Part shown: piece after piece, positions 25,494 through 35,027 of the stretch | Position numbering within the stretch: position 1 is the first letter of the stretch | Layout of the letters: every line of letters begins with the position of its first letter | Source: Methylobacter sp015476545 | Lineage (GTDB): Bacteria; Pseudomonadota; Gammaproteobacteria; Methylococcales; Methylomonadaceae | Assembly: GCF_052162025.1 (NCBI RefSeq) | Contig: NZ_CP197401.1 | Span: forward strand, 1-64,000 | DNA: 64,000 nt | Reading direction: 5' to 3' | Translations under genes and position numbers: made by a program | Notes under the pieces: generated by a model | The model's database searches: none | What the model saw: only the letters and a program-made list of their open reading frames with translations | Told to the model about the DNA's origin: nothing

Positions 25494-27977
25494 TTAGAGT
25501 TCTCTTAAAACCAGCAGCGGCGATTTATTAACCACATCCCGCACCCCCCAGTACCCGGCCAAGCCCACGAACAGTGCGCCTATCAGCGGCAGGACAGCCC
25601 ACAAGTAGATATTGGGCGTATATTCCATATGCATGACCTGCGTATATAAAGTATAGAGGATAATTTCCGAAATCAACACAGCCAGCAAGCCGGATATCAA
25701 TCCCAGCAAGGTAAACTCGATCAGATGGGTTTTCCTGAGAAACGTACGGTTTGCGCCCAGCGTGCGCATTAAGGCGCCGTCGTAAATCCGATCGTCCAGC
25801 GTCGAATAAACCGCTGCGAACAATACAGTGAAACCGGCCAGCAAGGCAAAATACAGCAGGTAATTGATCGCCGCCGTCAATTGGGTCAGGATGGTTTTGA
25901 ACTGCTGCAGGATCAGATCGACTTCCAGCAGGGTGGTGCTGGGAAATTTTTTGACCAGATCGTTTAAAAAGTTTTTCCGGCTTTCGGGCAGATAAAAACT
26001 GGTGATGAAGGTGCTCGGATAATTCTCCAGCGTGCCGGGCGAGAAAATCATGTAAAAGTTGGGCTTCATTGTGTCCCACTGCAGATCGCGCAGGCTGGAT
26101 ACGGTCGCTTCAAACTGCTCGCTGCCGACGGTAAAGGTCAACTTGTCGCCCACTTTGATTTTCAGGCTCTTGGCCAGTTTTTGCTCGACGGAGACCAGTC
26201 CGGCCCGGTCCGACTGCCACCAGCGGCCGGCCGTGATTTTATTGTCCTCGGGCAAGTCTTTTGACCAGGTCAGGCTTAATTCCCTGTGCGTGGCGCCTTC
26301 GCCCTGCGTGTCCTTGCTGACGATTTGCTGTACCGGCGTCTGGTTGATTTCGACCAGACGCCCCCTGACGACAGGATAAAACCGGCTGCCGGCGATTTGC
26401 TGCTGCTCGAGCGTTTGCTGAAATGCCTGCTGCTGATCCGGAAAAATGTTCAGCGCGAAGTGATTGGGGGCATGCTCGGGCAGCTGCTTGTGCCAGTTGT
26501 CGAGCAAATCGGTGCGCACGGTGAAGCTGAGCACCATGGCTACCAGCGTCATGCTGAAAGCCAGTATCTGGCTGACGCTGCCCCGGCTGTTCCTGAATAA
26601 GCCCTGCAGGCCGAAGCGCCAGGTCAGATTCATATGCGGCAGCAATCGGCGCGACAATATCAGCAAGCCATAAACCAGCAGGCCCAGAAGCAGCAGCGCC
26701 AGCAAGCCGACACCGATAATCGTCGCCGTCATTTTGATATCGTCGGTATAACGCCAGATCAGCAACGACATCAGGCCGACGGCCAGACCGTAGATCAGCC
26801 ACGCGCTGCTCGGCAAAGGCTCAAGATCGCGGCGCAAAACGCGCAGCGCTGAGACTTGCTTCAGGCGCAGGATGGGCGGCAGTGCGAAGCCCAGCAAGAT
26901 CACCATGCCGGTGATGAAGCCGAAGAAAATTGCCAGCAGTCCGGGACTGGCGACCTGCGCGGGCAGCAGGTTTCTTAACAGATGGAACAGCGCTTCCTGG
27001 GCAAACCAGCCCAACAGGCAACCTGTGGCGCTGGCCAGCATGCCCAACACGATGAACTGGCAACTGTACAGCCAGAGAATTTCGCGCTGCCTGCAGCCCA
27101 GGCAGCGCAGTATGGCCGTGGTATTGAAGTGCCGTTCCGTATAGCGGCGCGTCGCCATGGCGATGGCGACGCCCGCGATCAGAATCACGACGATGCTCGA
27201 CAGGCCCAGATAACGCTCGGCGCGCTCCAGTGCCGAGCCCAGCTCCGGGCGGTCTTCATGGATGTCCATCAGCCGTTGCGACGGATTCAGCTGTGGTTTG
27301 ACCCAGCGGTTGAAGGCGGCCAGGGACTTGCTGTCGCCGCTGAACTGAAAGAAATAATGCACATGACTGCCGGGCTGTATGACGCCGGAGGCTTCGAGGT
27401 CCTGCTGGTTGATCATGACGCGCGGAGAGAAGCTGTAAAAATCGCCGCGCTTATCGGGTTCATAGGTAATGATGCGGCTGACGGTCAGTTTTTTTTCGCC
27501 GACGGTCAAGGGATCGCCCAGTTTGAGCTTCAGCGCAGACAGAACGCGTTTGTCGATCCAGGCCGTGCCGGGGTCCGGGCCTTTATCGACGCTCGTTTCG
27601 GCCGAGTAATCCGAAGTCGTGGTTTTCAGATGGCCTCGCAATGGATATAAGGCGCTGACGGACTTGACGCCGGCCAACAGCAATTCGTCGTTTTCTATCA
27701 GTACGCTGGAAAATTCGACTGTCTGAGCCTGGGTCAGCTTGAGCTGGCTGGCTTTGGCGAGCCAGGGCTCGGGAATCGGGGCCGTGCTTGAGATGACCAG
27801 ATCGGCCGCCAGAAAATCGGCCGCCTGGACGGTCATCGTGCGCTGCAGACGGTCGGCGAACAGCGAGATGGCTGTCGAACTCGTGACCGCAATGATCAGG
27901 GCCAATACCAGTATGGTCAGTTCGCCGGAGCGGCTGTCCCGCCATAACAATCGCAATGCCAAAGTAAAACGGTTCAT
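25494..27977 (-). CDS. ABC transporter permease, YbbP/FtsX type
   Basis: The 827-residue protein is a large MacB/FtsX-type permease with a first membrane helix near residue 20 (ILVLALIIAVTSSTAISLF), a periplasmic domain, helices near 255-420, a further helix pair at 455-490, a second periplasmic domain (490-690) and three C-terminal helices (700-820). The duplicated FtsX arrangement equals E. coli YbbP (about 804). It overlaps the ATPase gene by 4 bases. Family members work with their ATPase as mechanical or lipid-linked exporters; no substrate is known. Confidence 0.9.
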   Translation of the reverse strand: MNRFTLALRLLWRDSRSGELTILVLALIIAVTSSTAISLFADRLQRTMTVQAADFLAADLVISSTAPIPEPWLAKASQLKLTQAQTVEFSSVLIENDELLLAGVKSVSALYPLRGHLKTTTSDYSAETSVDKGPDPGTAWIDKRVLSALKLKLGDPLTVGEKKLTVSRIITYEPDKRGDFYSFSPRVMINQQDLEASGVIQPGSHVHYFFQFSGDSKSLAAFNRWVKPQLNPSQRLMDIHEDRPELGSALERAERYLGLSSIVVILIAGVAIAMATRRYTERHFNTTAILRCLGCRQREILWLYSCQFIVLGMLASATGCLLGWFAQEALFHLLRNLLPAQVASPGLLAIFFGFITGMVILLGFALPPILRLKQVSALRVLRRDLEPLPSSAWLIYGLAVGLMSLLIWRYTDDIKMTATIIGVGLLALLLLGLLVYGLLILSRRLLPHMNLTWRFGLQGLFRNSRGSVSQILAFSMTLVAMVLSFTVRTDLLDNWHKQLPEHAPNHFALNIFPDQQQAFQQTLEQQQIAGSRFYPVVRGRLVEINQTPVQQIVSKDTQGEGATHRELSLTWSKDLPEDNKITAGRWWQSDRAGLVSVEQKLAKSLKIKVGDKLTFTVGSEQFEATVSSLRDLQWDTMKPNFYMIFSPGTLENYPSTFITSFYLPESRKNFLNDLVKKFPSTTLLEVDLILQQFKTILTQLTAAINYLLYFALLAGFTVLFAAVYSTLDDRIYDGALMRTLGANRTFLRKTHLIEFTLLGLISGLLAVLISEIILYTLYTQVMHMEYTPNIYLWAVLPLIGALFVGLAGYWGVRDVVNKSPLLVLREL

Positions 27978-28663
27978 ACAATACGTCCTGCTTCCAGCTT
28001 GATGGTGCGCTGGCAGCGTGCTGCCAGCGCCGGGTCATGCGTGACCAGGATCAGCGTGGTCCGGTTTTCCTGATTCAGCTCGAACAGCAAATCGATGATG
28101 TGCTCGCCGGTTTTGCTGTCCAGATTGCCGGTTGGTTCGTCGGCGAACAGAATGGCCGGTTCCGTGACGAACGCCCGGGCCAGGGCCACGCGCTGCTGTT
28201 CGCCGCCTGACAATTGTTTTGGGGTGTGCGACAACCGGTGCGACAGGCCGACCCTGTCGAGCAGGGCCGTGGCCGAGGTTTTGGCGTTCTTGTCGCCGCT
28301 GAGCTCCAGTGGCAGCATGACGTTTTCCAGCGCCGTCAGGCCGGGCAGCAATTGAAAGGATTGGAAGACGAAGCCGATAAGTTCGTTGCGCAGGGCCGCC
28401 CTGCCGTCTTCGTTCATGACCGTGATGATTTTGCCGTTCAGCGTAATGGAACCTTCGCTGGGCGTGTCCAGGCCGGCCAGCAGGCTGATCAAGGTAGATT
28501 TGCCCGAGCCGGATTCGCCGATAATGGCGATGCTTTCGCCAGCGCTGATGGCCAAATCGATCGAGGACAGGATCTGTAACGGGCCGTCGGAAGTCTGGAC
28601 CGATTTACCGAGCTTTTTCGTTACTATAAGATGCGTGGATGTTTTATCAGCTTGAGGATGCAT
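27974..28663 (-). CDS. ABC transporter ATP-binding protein, YbbA type
   Basis: This is the partner ATPase of the FtsX-type permease. Motifs are Walker A GESGSGKSTLISLLAG, Q-loop FVFQSFQLLPGL, signature LSGGEQQRVALARAF, Walker B ILFADEPTGNLD and the H-loop VTHDP. The start at 28663 (MHPQADKTSTHLI) is chosen because the longer frame to 28708 runs into tesA. That leaves one base between the divergent starts of this gene and tesA. The ybbA-ybbP/tesA arrangement also occurs in E. coli. No obvious ribosome-binding site precedes this start, so it is uncertain. Confidence 0.9.
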   Translation of the reverse strand: MHPQADKTSTHLIVTKKLGKSVQTSDGPLQILSSIDLAISAGESIAIIGESGSGKSTLISLLAGLDTPSEGSITLNGKIITVMNEDGRAALRNELIGFVFQSFQLLPGLTALENVMLPLELSGDKNAKTSATALLDRVGLSHRLSHTPKQLSGGEQQRVALARAFVTEPAILFADEPTGNLDSKTGEHIIDLLFELNQENRTTLILVTHDPALAARCQRTIKLEAGRIV

Positions 28664-28664
28664 A

Positions 28665-29267
28665 ATGATTAGGTTTTTATTTGCCTTGATAGTTTCGCTA
28701 ATGCCCATGACGGCCTTGGCCGAATCGATTGTCGTACTCGGAGATAGTATCAGCGCCGGCTACGGAATTGAAGTCAAACAAGGCTGGGTGGCTTTGCTGC
28801 AGGACAGGCTGGCTCAGGCGAACAGCCCTTACAAGGTCGTCAATGCCAGCATCAGCGGCGATACGACGGCCGGCGGTCTGGCGCGCATAGACAAGATTCT
28901 GGCTGCGCATAAACCCGATGTTGTGCTCGTGGAGTTGGGCGCCAATGACGGCTTGCGGGGCCTGCCGCCCAAGCTGATGAAAGACAATCTGGCTGAAATC
29001 ACGCAGCGCGCCCGGAAAGCTGGCGCAAAAGTCCTGTTATTGAGCATGCGAATCCCGCCGAATTACGGCAAGCGCTATACCGAGATGTTTTATGATGTTT
29101 ATCCGCAATTGTCGAAGGAACTGGGCGTGCCGTATATGCCTTTTATTCTCGAGGATGTCGCGCTGGTGAAGGAATTGATGCAGCCGGACGGCCTGCATCC
29201 CAATGCCAAGGCGCAGCCGATGATTGCGGATAAAGTCTGGGAGCATTTGCAGCCGTTGTTAAAGTAG
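28665..29267 (+). CDS. tesA: Periplasmic acyl-CoA thioesterase/lysophospholipase (SGNH hydrolase)
   Basis: TesA is a multifunctional esterase. The 200-residue protein has a signal peptide (cut after TALA) and SGNH blocks: VLGDSISAGYG with the nucleophilic Ser, a Gly in NASISGDTTAGG, GANDGLRG with the oxyanion Asn, and DGLHPNAKAQ with the catalytic Asp and His. GAGG lies just before the ATG at 28665. It is divergent from the ABC ATPase, the same order as in E. coli. Confidence 0.95.
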   Translation: MIRFLFALIVSLMPMTALAESIVVLGDSISAGYGIEVKQGWVALLQDRLAQANSPYKVVNASISGDTTAGGLARIDKILAAHKPDVVLVELGANDGLRGLPPKLMKDNLAEITQRARKAGAKVLLLSMRIPPNYGKRYTEMFYDVYPQLSKELGVPYMPFILEDVALVKELMQPDGLHPNAKAQPMIADKVWEHLQPLLK

Positions 29268-29443
29268 CCCAGGATAACGCGCAAATTGCAGCCTTTGCTA
29301 ATATTGATAATGACCAACCCTGCCTTGGTACTGACTCCAATCATTGGCCGAGACGGAATAATCGCGTTATATTACAGCTAATCCGGTTTACCGATAGCGT
29401 AGCCGGCATCAAGGTGTTTTTCTATAACAACAACAGGTATTCA

Positions 29444-29884
29444 ATGAGAGATTTGCCTATGAAACTGACACTGGAAAAAGCCAACCAAATCATACAAGGA
29501 GCCACCCGTAAAGCCCGGCAATTAAAGCTGGCGCCGCTGACCGTAGTCGTTCTGGATGAGGCCGGTCATTTAAAAGCCATGCAGAGAGAAGACGGCGCCA
29601 CCGTGATCAGGCAGCAGATTGCCACAGCCAAAGCCTGGGGCGCGGTCAACATGGGTATTTCATCACGCAGCCTGGAAGCCGTGGCGGAACAGCGGCCGGA
29701 TTTTATGAGTGCCTTGGTCGGCATGACCGACGGCAGAATCATGCCGGTTCCGGGCGGCGTTCTGATCCGCGATGAGAGCAATAACTTGATAGGCGCGGTC
29801 GGCATCAGCGGCGATGTGTCCGATCAGGACGAGCGTTGCGCAATTGCCGGGATAGAGGCGGCGGGATTTATCGCCGGCATTTAG
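29444..29884 (+). CDS. GlcG/HbpS-type small heme-binding domain protein
   Basis: The 146-residue protein (start ATG 29444; 29459, MKLTLEKANQI, is an alternative) belongs to the GlcG/HbpS/DUF336 family of small alpha-beta proteins. Visible family features are VVVLDEAGHLKAMQREDG, the AKAWGAVNMG segment, PGGVLIRD and AVGISGDVSDQDE. Members bind heme or degradation intermediates or act as accessory proteins; function here is unknown. The preceding spacer (29268-29443) holds nothing recognised. Confidence 0.85.
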   Translation: MRDLPMKLTLEKANQIIQGATRKARQLKLAPLTVVVLDEAGHLKAMQREDGATVIRQQIATAKAWGAVNMGISSRSLEAVAEQRPDFMSALVGMTDGRIMPVPGGVLIRDESNNLIGAVGISGDVSDQDERCAIAGIEAAGFIAGI

Positions 29885-29926
29885 GCTGTTCAGGCACTGC
29901 GGCGCCATATAAAGAATGTGTCTGTC

Positions 29927-29963
29927 TAAGAAGAACATAGAGCCAGACCCTGTGTTCTTCTTA
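29927..29963. terminator. Perfect 11-bp hairpin between convergent genes
   Basis: TAAGAAGAACA at 29927-29937 pairs perfectly with TGTTCTTCTTA at 29953-29963. It lies between the GlcG-type gene and the convergent membrane-protein gene and could serve both. Confidence 0.6.
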
Positions 29964-29987
29964 AAGATTGGCCAATTTATTTTAGTT

Positions 29988-30260
29988 TTATTCGGCCGGT
30001 TTGGCTGGCGCCGATTCAGGCACCGGCACCGGTGCGGCGTCTTGAGACAGGGAATGTTTGGGGGCTTGTTCCAGTTTTGCCCGCCGGTTGCCTTCCCCGT
30101 AAAGCGTCATGGTTATCATGAACAAAACGGTCGAGATTGCGAGAATCCAGAAACGATCCGGTTTCTTCAGAAAGAATAAAGGCCATTGCGGCTTAATCAT
30201 GCCGATAACGAAAAAGAGTATCGTCAGGATTCCGATATTAAAAGCGGCGTATATCATCAT
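29988..30260 (-). CDS. Small two-helix membrane protein of unknown function
   Basis: The 90-residue product has two hydrophobic segments (about residues 4-22 and 38-54) joined by a basic loop, and a Pro/Ala-rich tail ending in PVPVPESAPAKPAE. No family was recognised. The frame is open and isolated, convergent with the GlcG-type gene. The 250-base spacer to the next gene (30261-30509) contains no recognised feature beyond the ribosome-binding site of the SPFH gene. Confidence 0.6.
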   Translation of the reverse strand: MMIYAAFNIGILTILFFVIGMIKPQWPLFFLKKPDRFWILAISTVLFMITMTLYGEGNRRAKLEQAPKHSLSQDAAPVPVPESAPAKPAE

Positions 30261-30509
30261 TGCTGTTTACCCGTTAACTTACATTTGGATGAAGTTGCAT
30301 TATTATTAATCAAGCGGTTATTTCACCACAGCCGGTTATTTTAAAGGTTTCATCGATTTGATTCCGAAAATTTACTGTGGCTTCATTCAGAACGGCCGCA
30401 TTTCAAAACCCGGTATTCGGCTTTGCCGGCAAGTGTTCATGAAATGGCACAGAGATGTCAAACAGAGCGCCGGGCAAGTTTTTTCGCAAATAAAAAATAA
30501 GGGGGGTGT

Positions 30510-31430
30510 ATGAGTGGGTTTTTCTTAGCGTTACTGGTTTTTGCCGTGGTGCTGGTGTTCATGAGCGTTAAATCCGTGCCTCAGGGCATGGAATATACGG
30601 TCGAGCGCTTCGGCAGATACACCAACACGTTGACGCCGGGGTTGAATATCATCATGCCGGTCATAGATCGTATCGGCAATAAGATGATCATGATGGAACA
30701 GGTCATGGACGTGCCTTCGCAGGAAGTCATTACCAAGGATAACGCCATGGTCACGGTCGACGGCGTGGTTTTTTATCAGGTCATGGACGCGGCGAAGGCC
30801 GCTTATGAAGTCAGCAAGCTGGACTGGGCCATCTTGAATCTGGTTATGACCAATATCCGTACCGTGATGGGATCGATGGACCTGGATGAATTGCTGTCGC
30901 GCCGCGATGATATCAATGCGCGATTATTGACTGTGGTCGACGATGCCACGACACCTTGGGGCATCAAGGTCACTCGCATTGAAATCAAGGACATCGCGCC
31001 GCCCAAGGATCTGGTTGAGGCGATGGGCCGGCAGATGAAAGCCGAGCGCCTGAAACGCGCGTCCATCCTTGAGGCTGAAGGCGCGCGGCAGTCAGAAATC
31101 CTGCGCGCAGAAGGCGAGAAGCAGGCCGCCATTCTGGAAGCCGAGGGCCGGAAGGAAGCTGCATTCCGCGAGGCCGAGGCCAGGGAGCGTCTGGCTCAAG
31201 CAGAAGCCAAAGCGACCTTGATGGTGTCGGAAGCGATCAGCCAGGGCGATATCCAGGCCGTTAATTATTTCGTCGCGCAAAAATACATCGAATCCTTGCA
31301 GCATATCGCCGCGGCCGGCAACAGCAAGCTGATTTTCATGCCGCTGGAGTCATCGAACGTGATCGGCGCTATCGGCGGCATTTCGGAACTGGCGAAAGAA
31401 GCGATGGCGAAAGCCAATCCTCCGGCTTAG
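30510..31430 (+). CDS. qmcA: SPFH/stomatin-family membrane protein (QmcA type)
   Basis: The 306-residue protein has an N-terminal membrane anchor (FLALLVFAVVLVFMSV), then an SPFH domain (about 20-190) with SVPQGMEYTVERFGRYT and DNAMVTVDGVVFYQV, and a coiled-coil with repeated AEGxxxAAxxEAEGR (about 185-245). This is the QmcA/YbbK type that scaffolds membrane microdomains and associates with FtsH. Strong RBS AAGGGGGG. The nfeD gene starts 10 bases after it, the usual stomatin/NfeD operon. Confidence 0.92.
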   Translation: MSGFFLALLVFAVVLVFMSVKSVPQGMEYTVERFGRYTNTLTPGLNIIMPVIDRIGNKMIMMEQVMDVPSQEVITKDNAMVTVDGVVFYQVMDAAKAAYEVSKLDWAILNLVMTNIRTVMGSMDLDELLSRRDDINARLLTVVDDATTPWGIKVTRIEIKDIAPPKDLVEAMGRQMKAERLKRASILEAEGARQSEILRAEGEKQAAILEAEGRKEAAFREAEARERLAQAEAKATLMVSEAISQGDIQAVNYFVAQKYIESLQHIAAAGNSKLIFMPLESSNVIGAIGGISELAKEAMAKANPPA

Positions 31431-31440
31431 AGGTTGCAGC

Positions 31441-31884
31441 ATGGCGGAACTGGAAATTGTTTTTTGGTATTGGTGGGTGGCGGCGCTGATACTGCTAATC
31501 ATCGAAGTGCTGGCGCCCGGCTTTTTCTTTCTTTGGATGGCGGCTGCCGGGTTCATAACGGGCTGTCTGCTGTTGTTGATGCCGTCCATCAGCCTGGACA
31601 TTCAGCTGGGCGTATTCTCGGTATTGTCGGTATTGGCCATCGTTGCCGGTCAGTATTATGCAAAAAAGCATCCTATCGTATCGGATCAGCCCTTGTTGAA
31701 CAGGCGAGGCGCCCAGTATATCGGCAGGGTATTCAGCCTGTATGAGCCGATCGTGAATGGGCAGGGCAAGATAAAAGTCGATGATTCGATCTGGAAGGTG
31801 CATGGCGAAGACTGCGATATCAATACCAAGGTAAGAATCACGGCTATTCGCGGTATTGTCTTCGATGTTGAAAAAGTCGAATAG
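31441..31884 (+). CDS. NfeD-like membrane protein (YbbJ type)
   Basis: The 147-residue protein has two or three membrane helices (about 10-30, 30-50, 55-75) and a C-terminal OB-fold (about 85-147) with GRVFSLYEPIVNGQGKIKVD. It is a short NfeD protein without the protease domain, the partner of the upstream SPFH protein. Together they likely organise membrane microdomains. Confidence 0.9.
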   Translation: MAELEIVFWYWWVAALILLIIEVLAPGFFFLWMAAAGFITGCLLLLMPSISLDIQLGVFSVLSVLAIVAGQYYAKKHPIVSDQPLLNRRGAQYIGRVFSLYEPIVNGQGKIKVDDSIWKVHGEDCDINTKVRITAIRGIVFDVEKVE

Positions 31885-31959
31885 CCGTTGAGTTATAAGG
31901 GCAACTTTGCTTACGTCTATTTTGGGTAGTCGCCTTTAATTAAAGCCCAACGTCGCTAA

Positions 31960-32095
31960 GTTAAGCCGTTCGTGGTGAGCTTGTCGAACCATGAATGGCT
32001 TAACGACTTGTTCCGCTCACCCTTCGACAAAGCCTTTAGTTCTGAGCGTAGCCGAAGGAGCAGGACGAACGGAACAAGCCTTAACTTAACGGTAT
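31960..32095. repeat. Dispersed intergenic repeat with GAGCTTGTCGAA/TTCGACAAAGC
   Basis: The spacer between the convergent nfeD and transglutaminase genes holds GTGAGCTTGTCGAACC and, inverted, CACCCTTCGACAAAGCC, plus the flanking AACGGAACAAGCCTTAACTTA arm that pairs with TTAAGCCGTTCGT and GGCTTAACGACTTGTTCC. This nested palindromic sequence is of a kind widely dispersed in environmental proteobacterial genomes. No gene is present. Confidence 0.6.
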
Positions 32096-32118
32096 TGCTT
32101 TAAAATCCGATCATGAAG

Positions 32119-34080
32119 CTAATCTGCGGCTTTGAACTGCATGACCAGTTTATGCAGCCGTTTCAGATCTTCCGGGCCCGAACCCTGGCCGTAGCGCAGC
32201 TTGATGAACACATCTGTGATCTGATCGATCTGCGCCGACTTTTCGGGCAGTTTTGATTTTACCCGTTCGGCAAAATCCCTTGCGCCCTCGCTCTCGCTTC
32301 TGATGAAACCCTGGTGGACAAGCTTTTTACAGAACCGGTTATAGAGGCGCAAAGCGCTGTCGGTCTTTTTGGGTTTCCGGTGCAGCAGAAACCAGCCCAG
32401 TACCGCTGTCATTAAGGCGATCAGCCCGAGCATGCTGTACAGCATGGTTTTGGCGTTCTGTATGCCCCACCACGATAAGAGCTGCAGTTGACTCATGCTG
32501 TTATAGTTGATGACCCAGCGCTGCCAGCTGTAATCGGCGCTATTCCAAAGCTGATGCGTCTGCTTCAGCCAATCGAACGCCACCAATTTTTGGCTATTGG
32601 GACTGACAAACGTGACAATGCCGCTGGCGACCTGTTGATCGACATTGACATCCTGCTCGATTCTTTCCGGCGCAATGGCCGCCGTCGGATCAATCCGGAC
32701 CCAGCCTTTGTCCTGCAGCCAGACTTCAGTCCAGGCGTGGGCATGGGCTTGCCTTATTTCCAAAAAATTGCCGATCTTGTTCAGTTCGCCGCCCTGATAG
32801 CCGGTGACAATGCGCGCCGGGATATCCGCGATACGGATTAAATAAACGAATGCCGCCGCATAATGGCTGCAAAAGCCGTAGCGCGTTTCAAACAGGAACG
32901 TTTCAATCGGATTTTCCTCCATTAGCGGCGGCGTCAACGTGTAATGAAAGTCTTCTTTTTTGAAATGATTCAACAATTGCTGAATATAGGTTTCGGGCGG
33001 GCTGTCAAAGCCGTGCAGTTGCCGGACCAGTTGATTGATTCTCTCGGACGGTTCGTCGGGCAGCTGCGTTGCGTCTTGATATTCGGTTTTCGTGATATAG
33101 CCGGTGTTGTATTGCGTATATGACGTCACTTTATACTCGGCGCGTTTACCAAGCGCTTCTTCGCTGACGAGTTGATAGTTGGCGTTCAGGCTTGCGGGCG
33201 ACTGGTATTCGGCCGCTATATCCAGCGCAAAAACCCAGGGCTTGTCTTGCGGCTCCATCAGCAGGGTGTACTGATAGGCGGCGCCGGTAAACTTAGGCTT
33301 ATCGAGAAATCTTTTAAAATCCTTGTGCACTGACTGGGTCCAAAGCCGGCCATCCGTATGGGTCATGACCGGCCCGCGCCAGTAGCGTTGCGCCGGCGGC
33401 GGCAAGGCGCCTTTGAATTTAACCCGGAATACCAGCTCGTCCGATAAACCGAGATTGCTGATGGAGCCCGGCTCGATACTGTCGCTCAAGCCGGATTTGG
33501 TTTGATGATCTTCGTTAAGCAGCAGCAAGCGCGGCGCTTCAATGCGCGGAAACAGAATGAACAGCACGCCTGCAATCGGCAGGGCCTGCGCCATGATCAC
33601 GGCCGCCGCTTTCAAGGCCGGCAGTGTCCGCGGCCGCAGGCTGTTAATACTGACCAGCGTCGCAAACAGCACGCAGCAGACGGCCACAATATAAACGCCC
33701 ACCAGGATGTTTTGCTCATACAAGAACTGCGAGGCGGCGACGATGAAAGCCAGATAAGTAATCAGATAGATGTCGCGTTCGGTCTTGATTTCCAGTAATT
33801 TGAGCGCCAGGCCGATAACGAACAGGCCGGTGCCCGGATCGCGTCCGAGCAGGCTGTGATGCTGACTGTACAGCAGCCCTACGCCGAGGAGGGTCAGCAG
33901 CAGAACAAACCAGCTATTAGGCAGCCAGCCGGGCTTCCAGATGCCGGCAAAGCGCCAGCCCAAAATCAGGAAGAAAAAGCTCAGGACGGCAGCCGGCAGG
34001 TGATAAACATGCGGAAAAACGATCAGTCCGATGGACGAAAGCAAGAAAATCAGAACGCTTTTATTGAATTTGCTGCGCAT
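32119..34080 (-). CDS. Transglutaminase-like membrane protein (TgpA type)
   Basis: The start at 34080 (MRSKFNKSVLIFLL) gives 653 residues; the longer frame overlaps the DUF58 gene. Six N-terminal helices (about 1-180) precede a periplasmic region and a transglutaminase-like core with catalytic Cys in TRYGFCSHYAAAF near residue 395, His in AHAHAWTEVWL and Asp in VRIDPTAAI. A late helix near 550 and a cytoplasmic tail follow. This is the TgpA/DUF3488 family, essential in some pseudomonads; the substrate is unknown. It is last in the moxR-DUF58-transglutaminase operon. Confidence 0.9.
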   Translation of the reverse strand: MRSKFNKSVLIFLLSSIGLIVFPHVYHLPAAVLSFFFLILGWRFAGIWKPGWLPNSWFVLLLTLLGVGLLYSQHHSLLGRDPGTGLFVIGLALKLLEIKTERDIYLITYLAFIVAASQFLYEQNILVGVYIVAVCCVLFATLVSINSLRPRTLPALKAAAVIMAQALPIAGVLFILFPRIEAPRLLLLNEDHQTKSGLSDSIEPGSISNLGLSDELVFRVKFKGALPPPAQRYWRGPVMTHTDGRLWTQSVHKDFKRFLDKPKFTGAAYQYTLLMEPQDKPWVFALDIAAEYQSPASLNANYQLVSEEALGKRAEYKVTSYTQYNTGYITKTEYQDATQLPDEPSERINQLVRQLHGFDSPPETYIQQLLNHFKKEDFHYTLTPPLMEENPIETFLFETRYGFCSHYAAAFVYLIRIADIPARIVTGYQGGELNKIGNFLEIRQAHAHAWTEVWLQDKGWVRIDPTAAIAPERIEQDVNVDQQVASGIVTFVSPNSQKLVAFDWLKQTHQLWNSADYSWQRWVINYNSMSQLQLLSWWGIQNAKTMLYSMLGLIALMTAVLGWFLLHRKPKKTDSALRLYNRFCKKLVHQGFIRSESEGARDFAERVKSKLPEKSAQIDQITDVFIKLRYGQGSGPEDLKRLHKLVMQFKAAD

Positions 34081-34085
34081 GATGT

Positions 34086-35027
34086 TCAAAACAGCGCCAG
34101 TGCTTCCAGGCATTTTTGGCTATGAACGGGACCCTGGCCGGGCGTCACTTTATGGCCGGGAAGCGATAAGCCATAATCGATGCCGGCTCTGTCGGCATCG
34201 ATCACCCAGCGGCACAGCTGGCTCAAGCGCTCTTCGACATGACCCGCCGCCGCATCGTATGCGAGCCAGATTTCGGTCGGTTCTTCTCCGCCGTATTGCT
34301 TGCTGAACAGGCCCTGCCCTTTGGCAAAGGCTTTCCAGTGTATGTGCTTGATCGGATCGCCGGCCTGATATTCGTGTATGCCGTAAAAATCATCCGCGCC
34401 GTTTTTATTGAATCCTTGCCCGGATTGCAGCGAGGATGACTCCGGTAACGGGCGATCAGCGCCGGCGGGCTTTGGATAAACCAGTACCTTGAGATTCAGC
34501 CGGACCGGCGACCAGGCGCGAAACAGCCCCAAGGGATAAGTGCTCGCTATCGTGACGGCGCCGGCTTCATGCCAGCCTCTCTTTTCTGTCGTCGAATATA
34601 GCGTAACCAAGCCTTTGTTGTGCGCCGCCAGTGTCAGGGCTGCGGTTTTTTTCAGCGTCAGTTGCAGGTTGTGACGCTCGATCGAGGTTGGATTATTGAT
34701 GTGAATGTCGAACCCAGCAGGCTCTTCCGCAAACACGGGTTTGCTGTGGCCTTTCTGCAGAACCAGGCCGGACAGTGAATTAAAGCTGTGCAGGATGGTC
34801 ACAAAGAAGACGCTGGCCAGCAAAAAAGTCAGCAGATAGGCCAAGTTGTTGTTATAGATAAAGGCGACAAGCAATAACAACAGGTTTAATGCGAGGAAGC
34901 CCAGTCCGCGTTGCGTGGGCAGAATGAAGATGCGCCGGTGATTCAGCGCCACAGATTCGTCGGTGGCTTTTTCACCAGCGATAAATCGGCTGCGGCGCCA
35001 ACGTTCATTGAATGATATTGAACTCAA
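34086..35027 (-). CDS. DUF58 domain membrane protein
   Basis: The 313-residue protein has two N-terminal helices (about 30-75), an extracytoplasmic beta-rich part and the DUF58 core with DDFYGIHEYQAGDPIKHIHWKA split over residues 213-235. DUF58 proteins have a von Willebrand-like fold and usually pair with MoxR ATPases. It overlaps moxR by 4 bases and ends 5 bases before the transglutaminase start, so the three genes are co-transcribed. Confidence 0.92.
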   Translation of the reverse strand: MSSISFNERWRRSRFIAGEKATDESVALNHRRIFILPTQRGLGFLALNLLLLLVAFIYNNNLAYLLTFLLASVFFVTILHSFNSLSGLVLQKGHSKPVFAEEPAGFDIHINNPTSIERHNLQLTLKKTAALTLAAHNKGLVTLYSTTEKRGWHEAGAVTIASTYPLGLFRAWSPVRLNLKVLVYPKPAGADRPLPESSSLQSGQGFNKNGADDFYGIHEYQAGDPIKHIHWKAFAKGQGLFSKQYGGEEPTEIWLAYDAAAGHVEERLSQLCRWVIDADRAGIDYGLSLPGHKVTPGQGPVHSQKCLEALALF

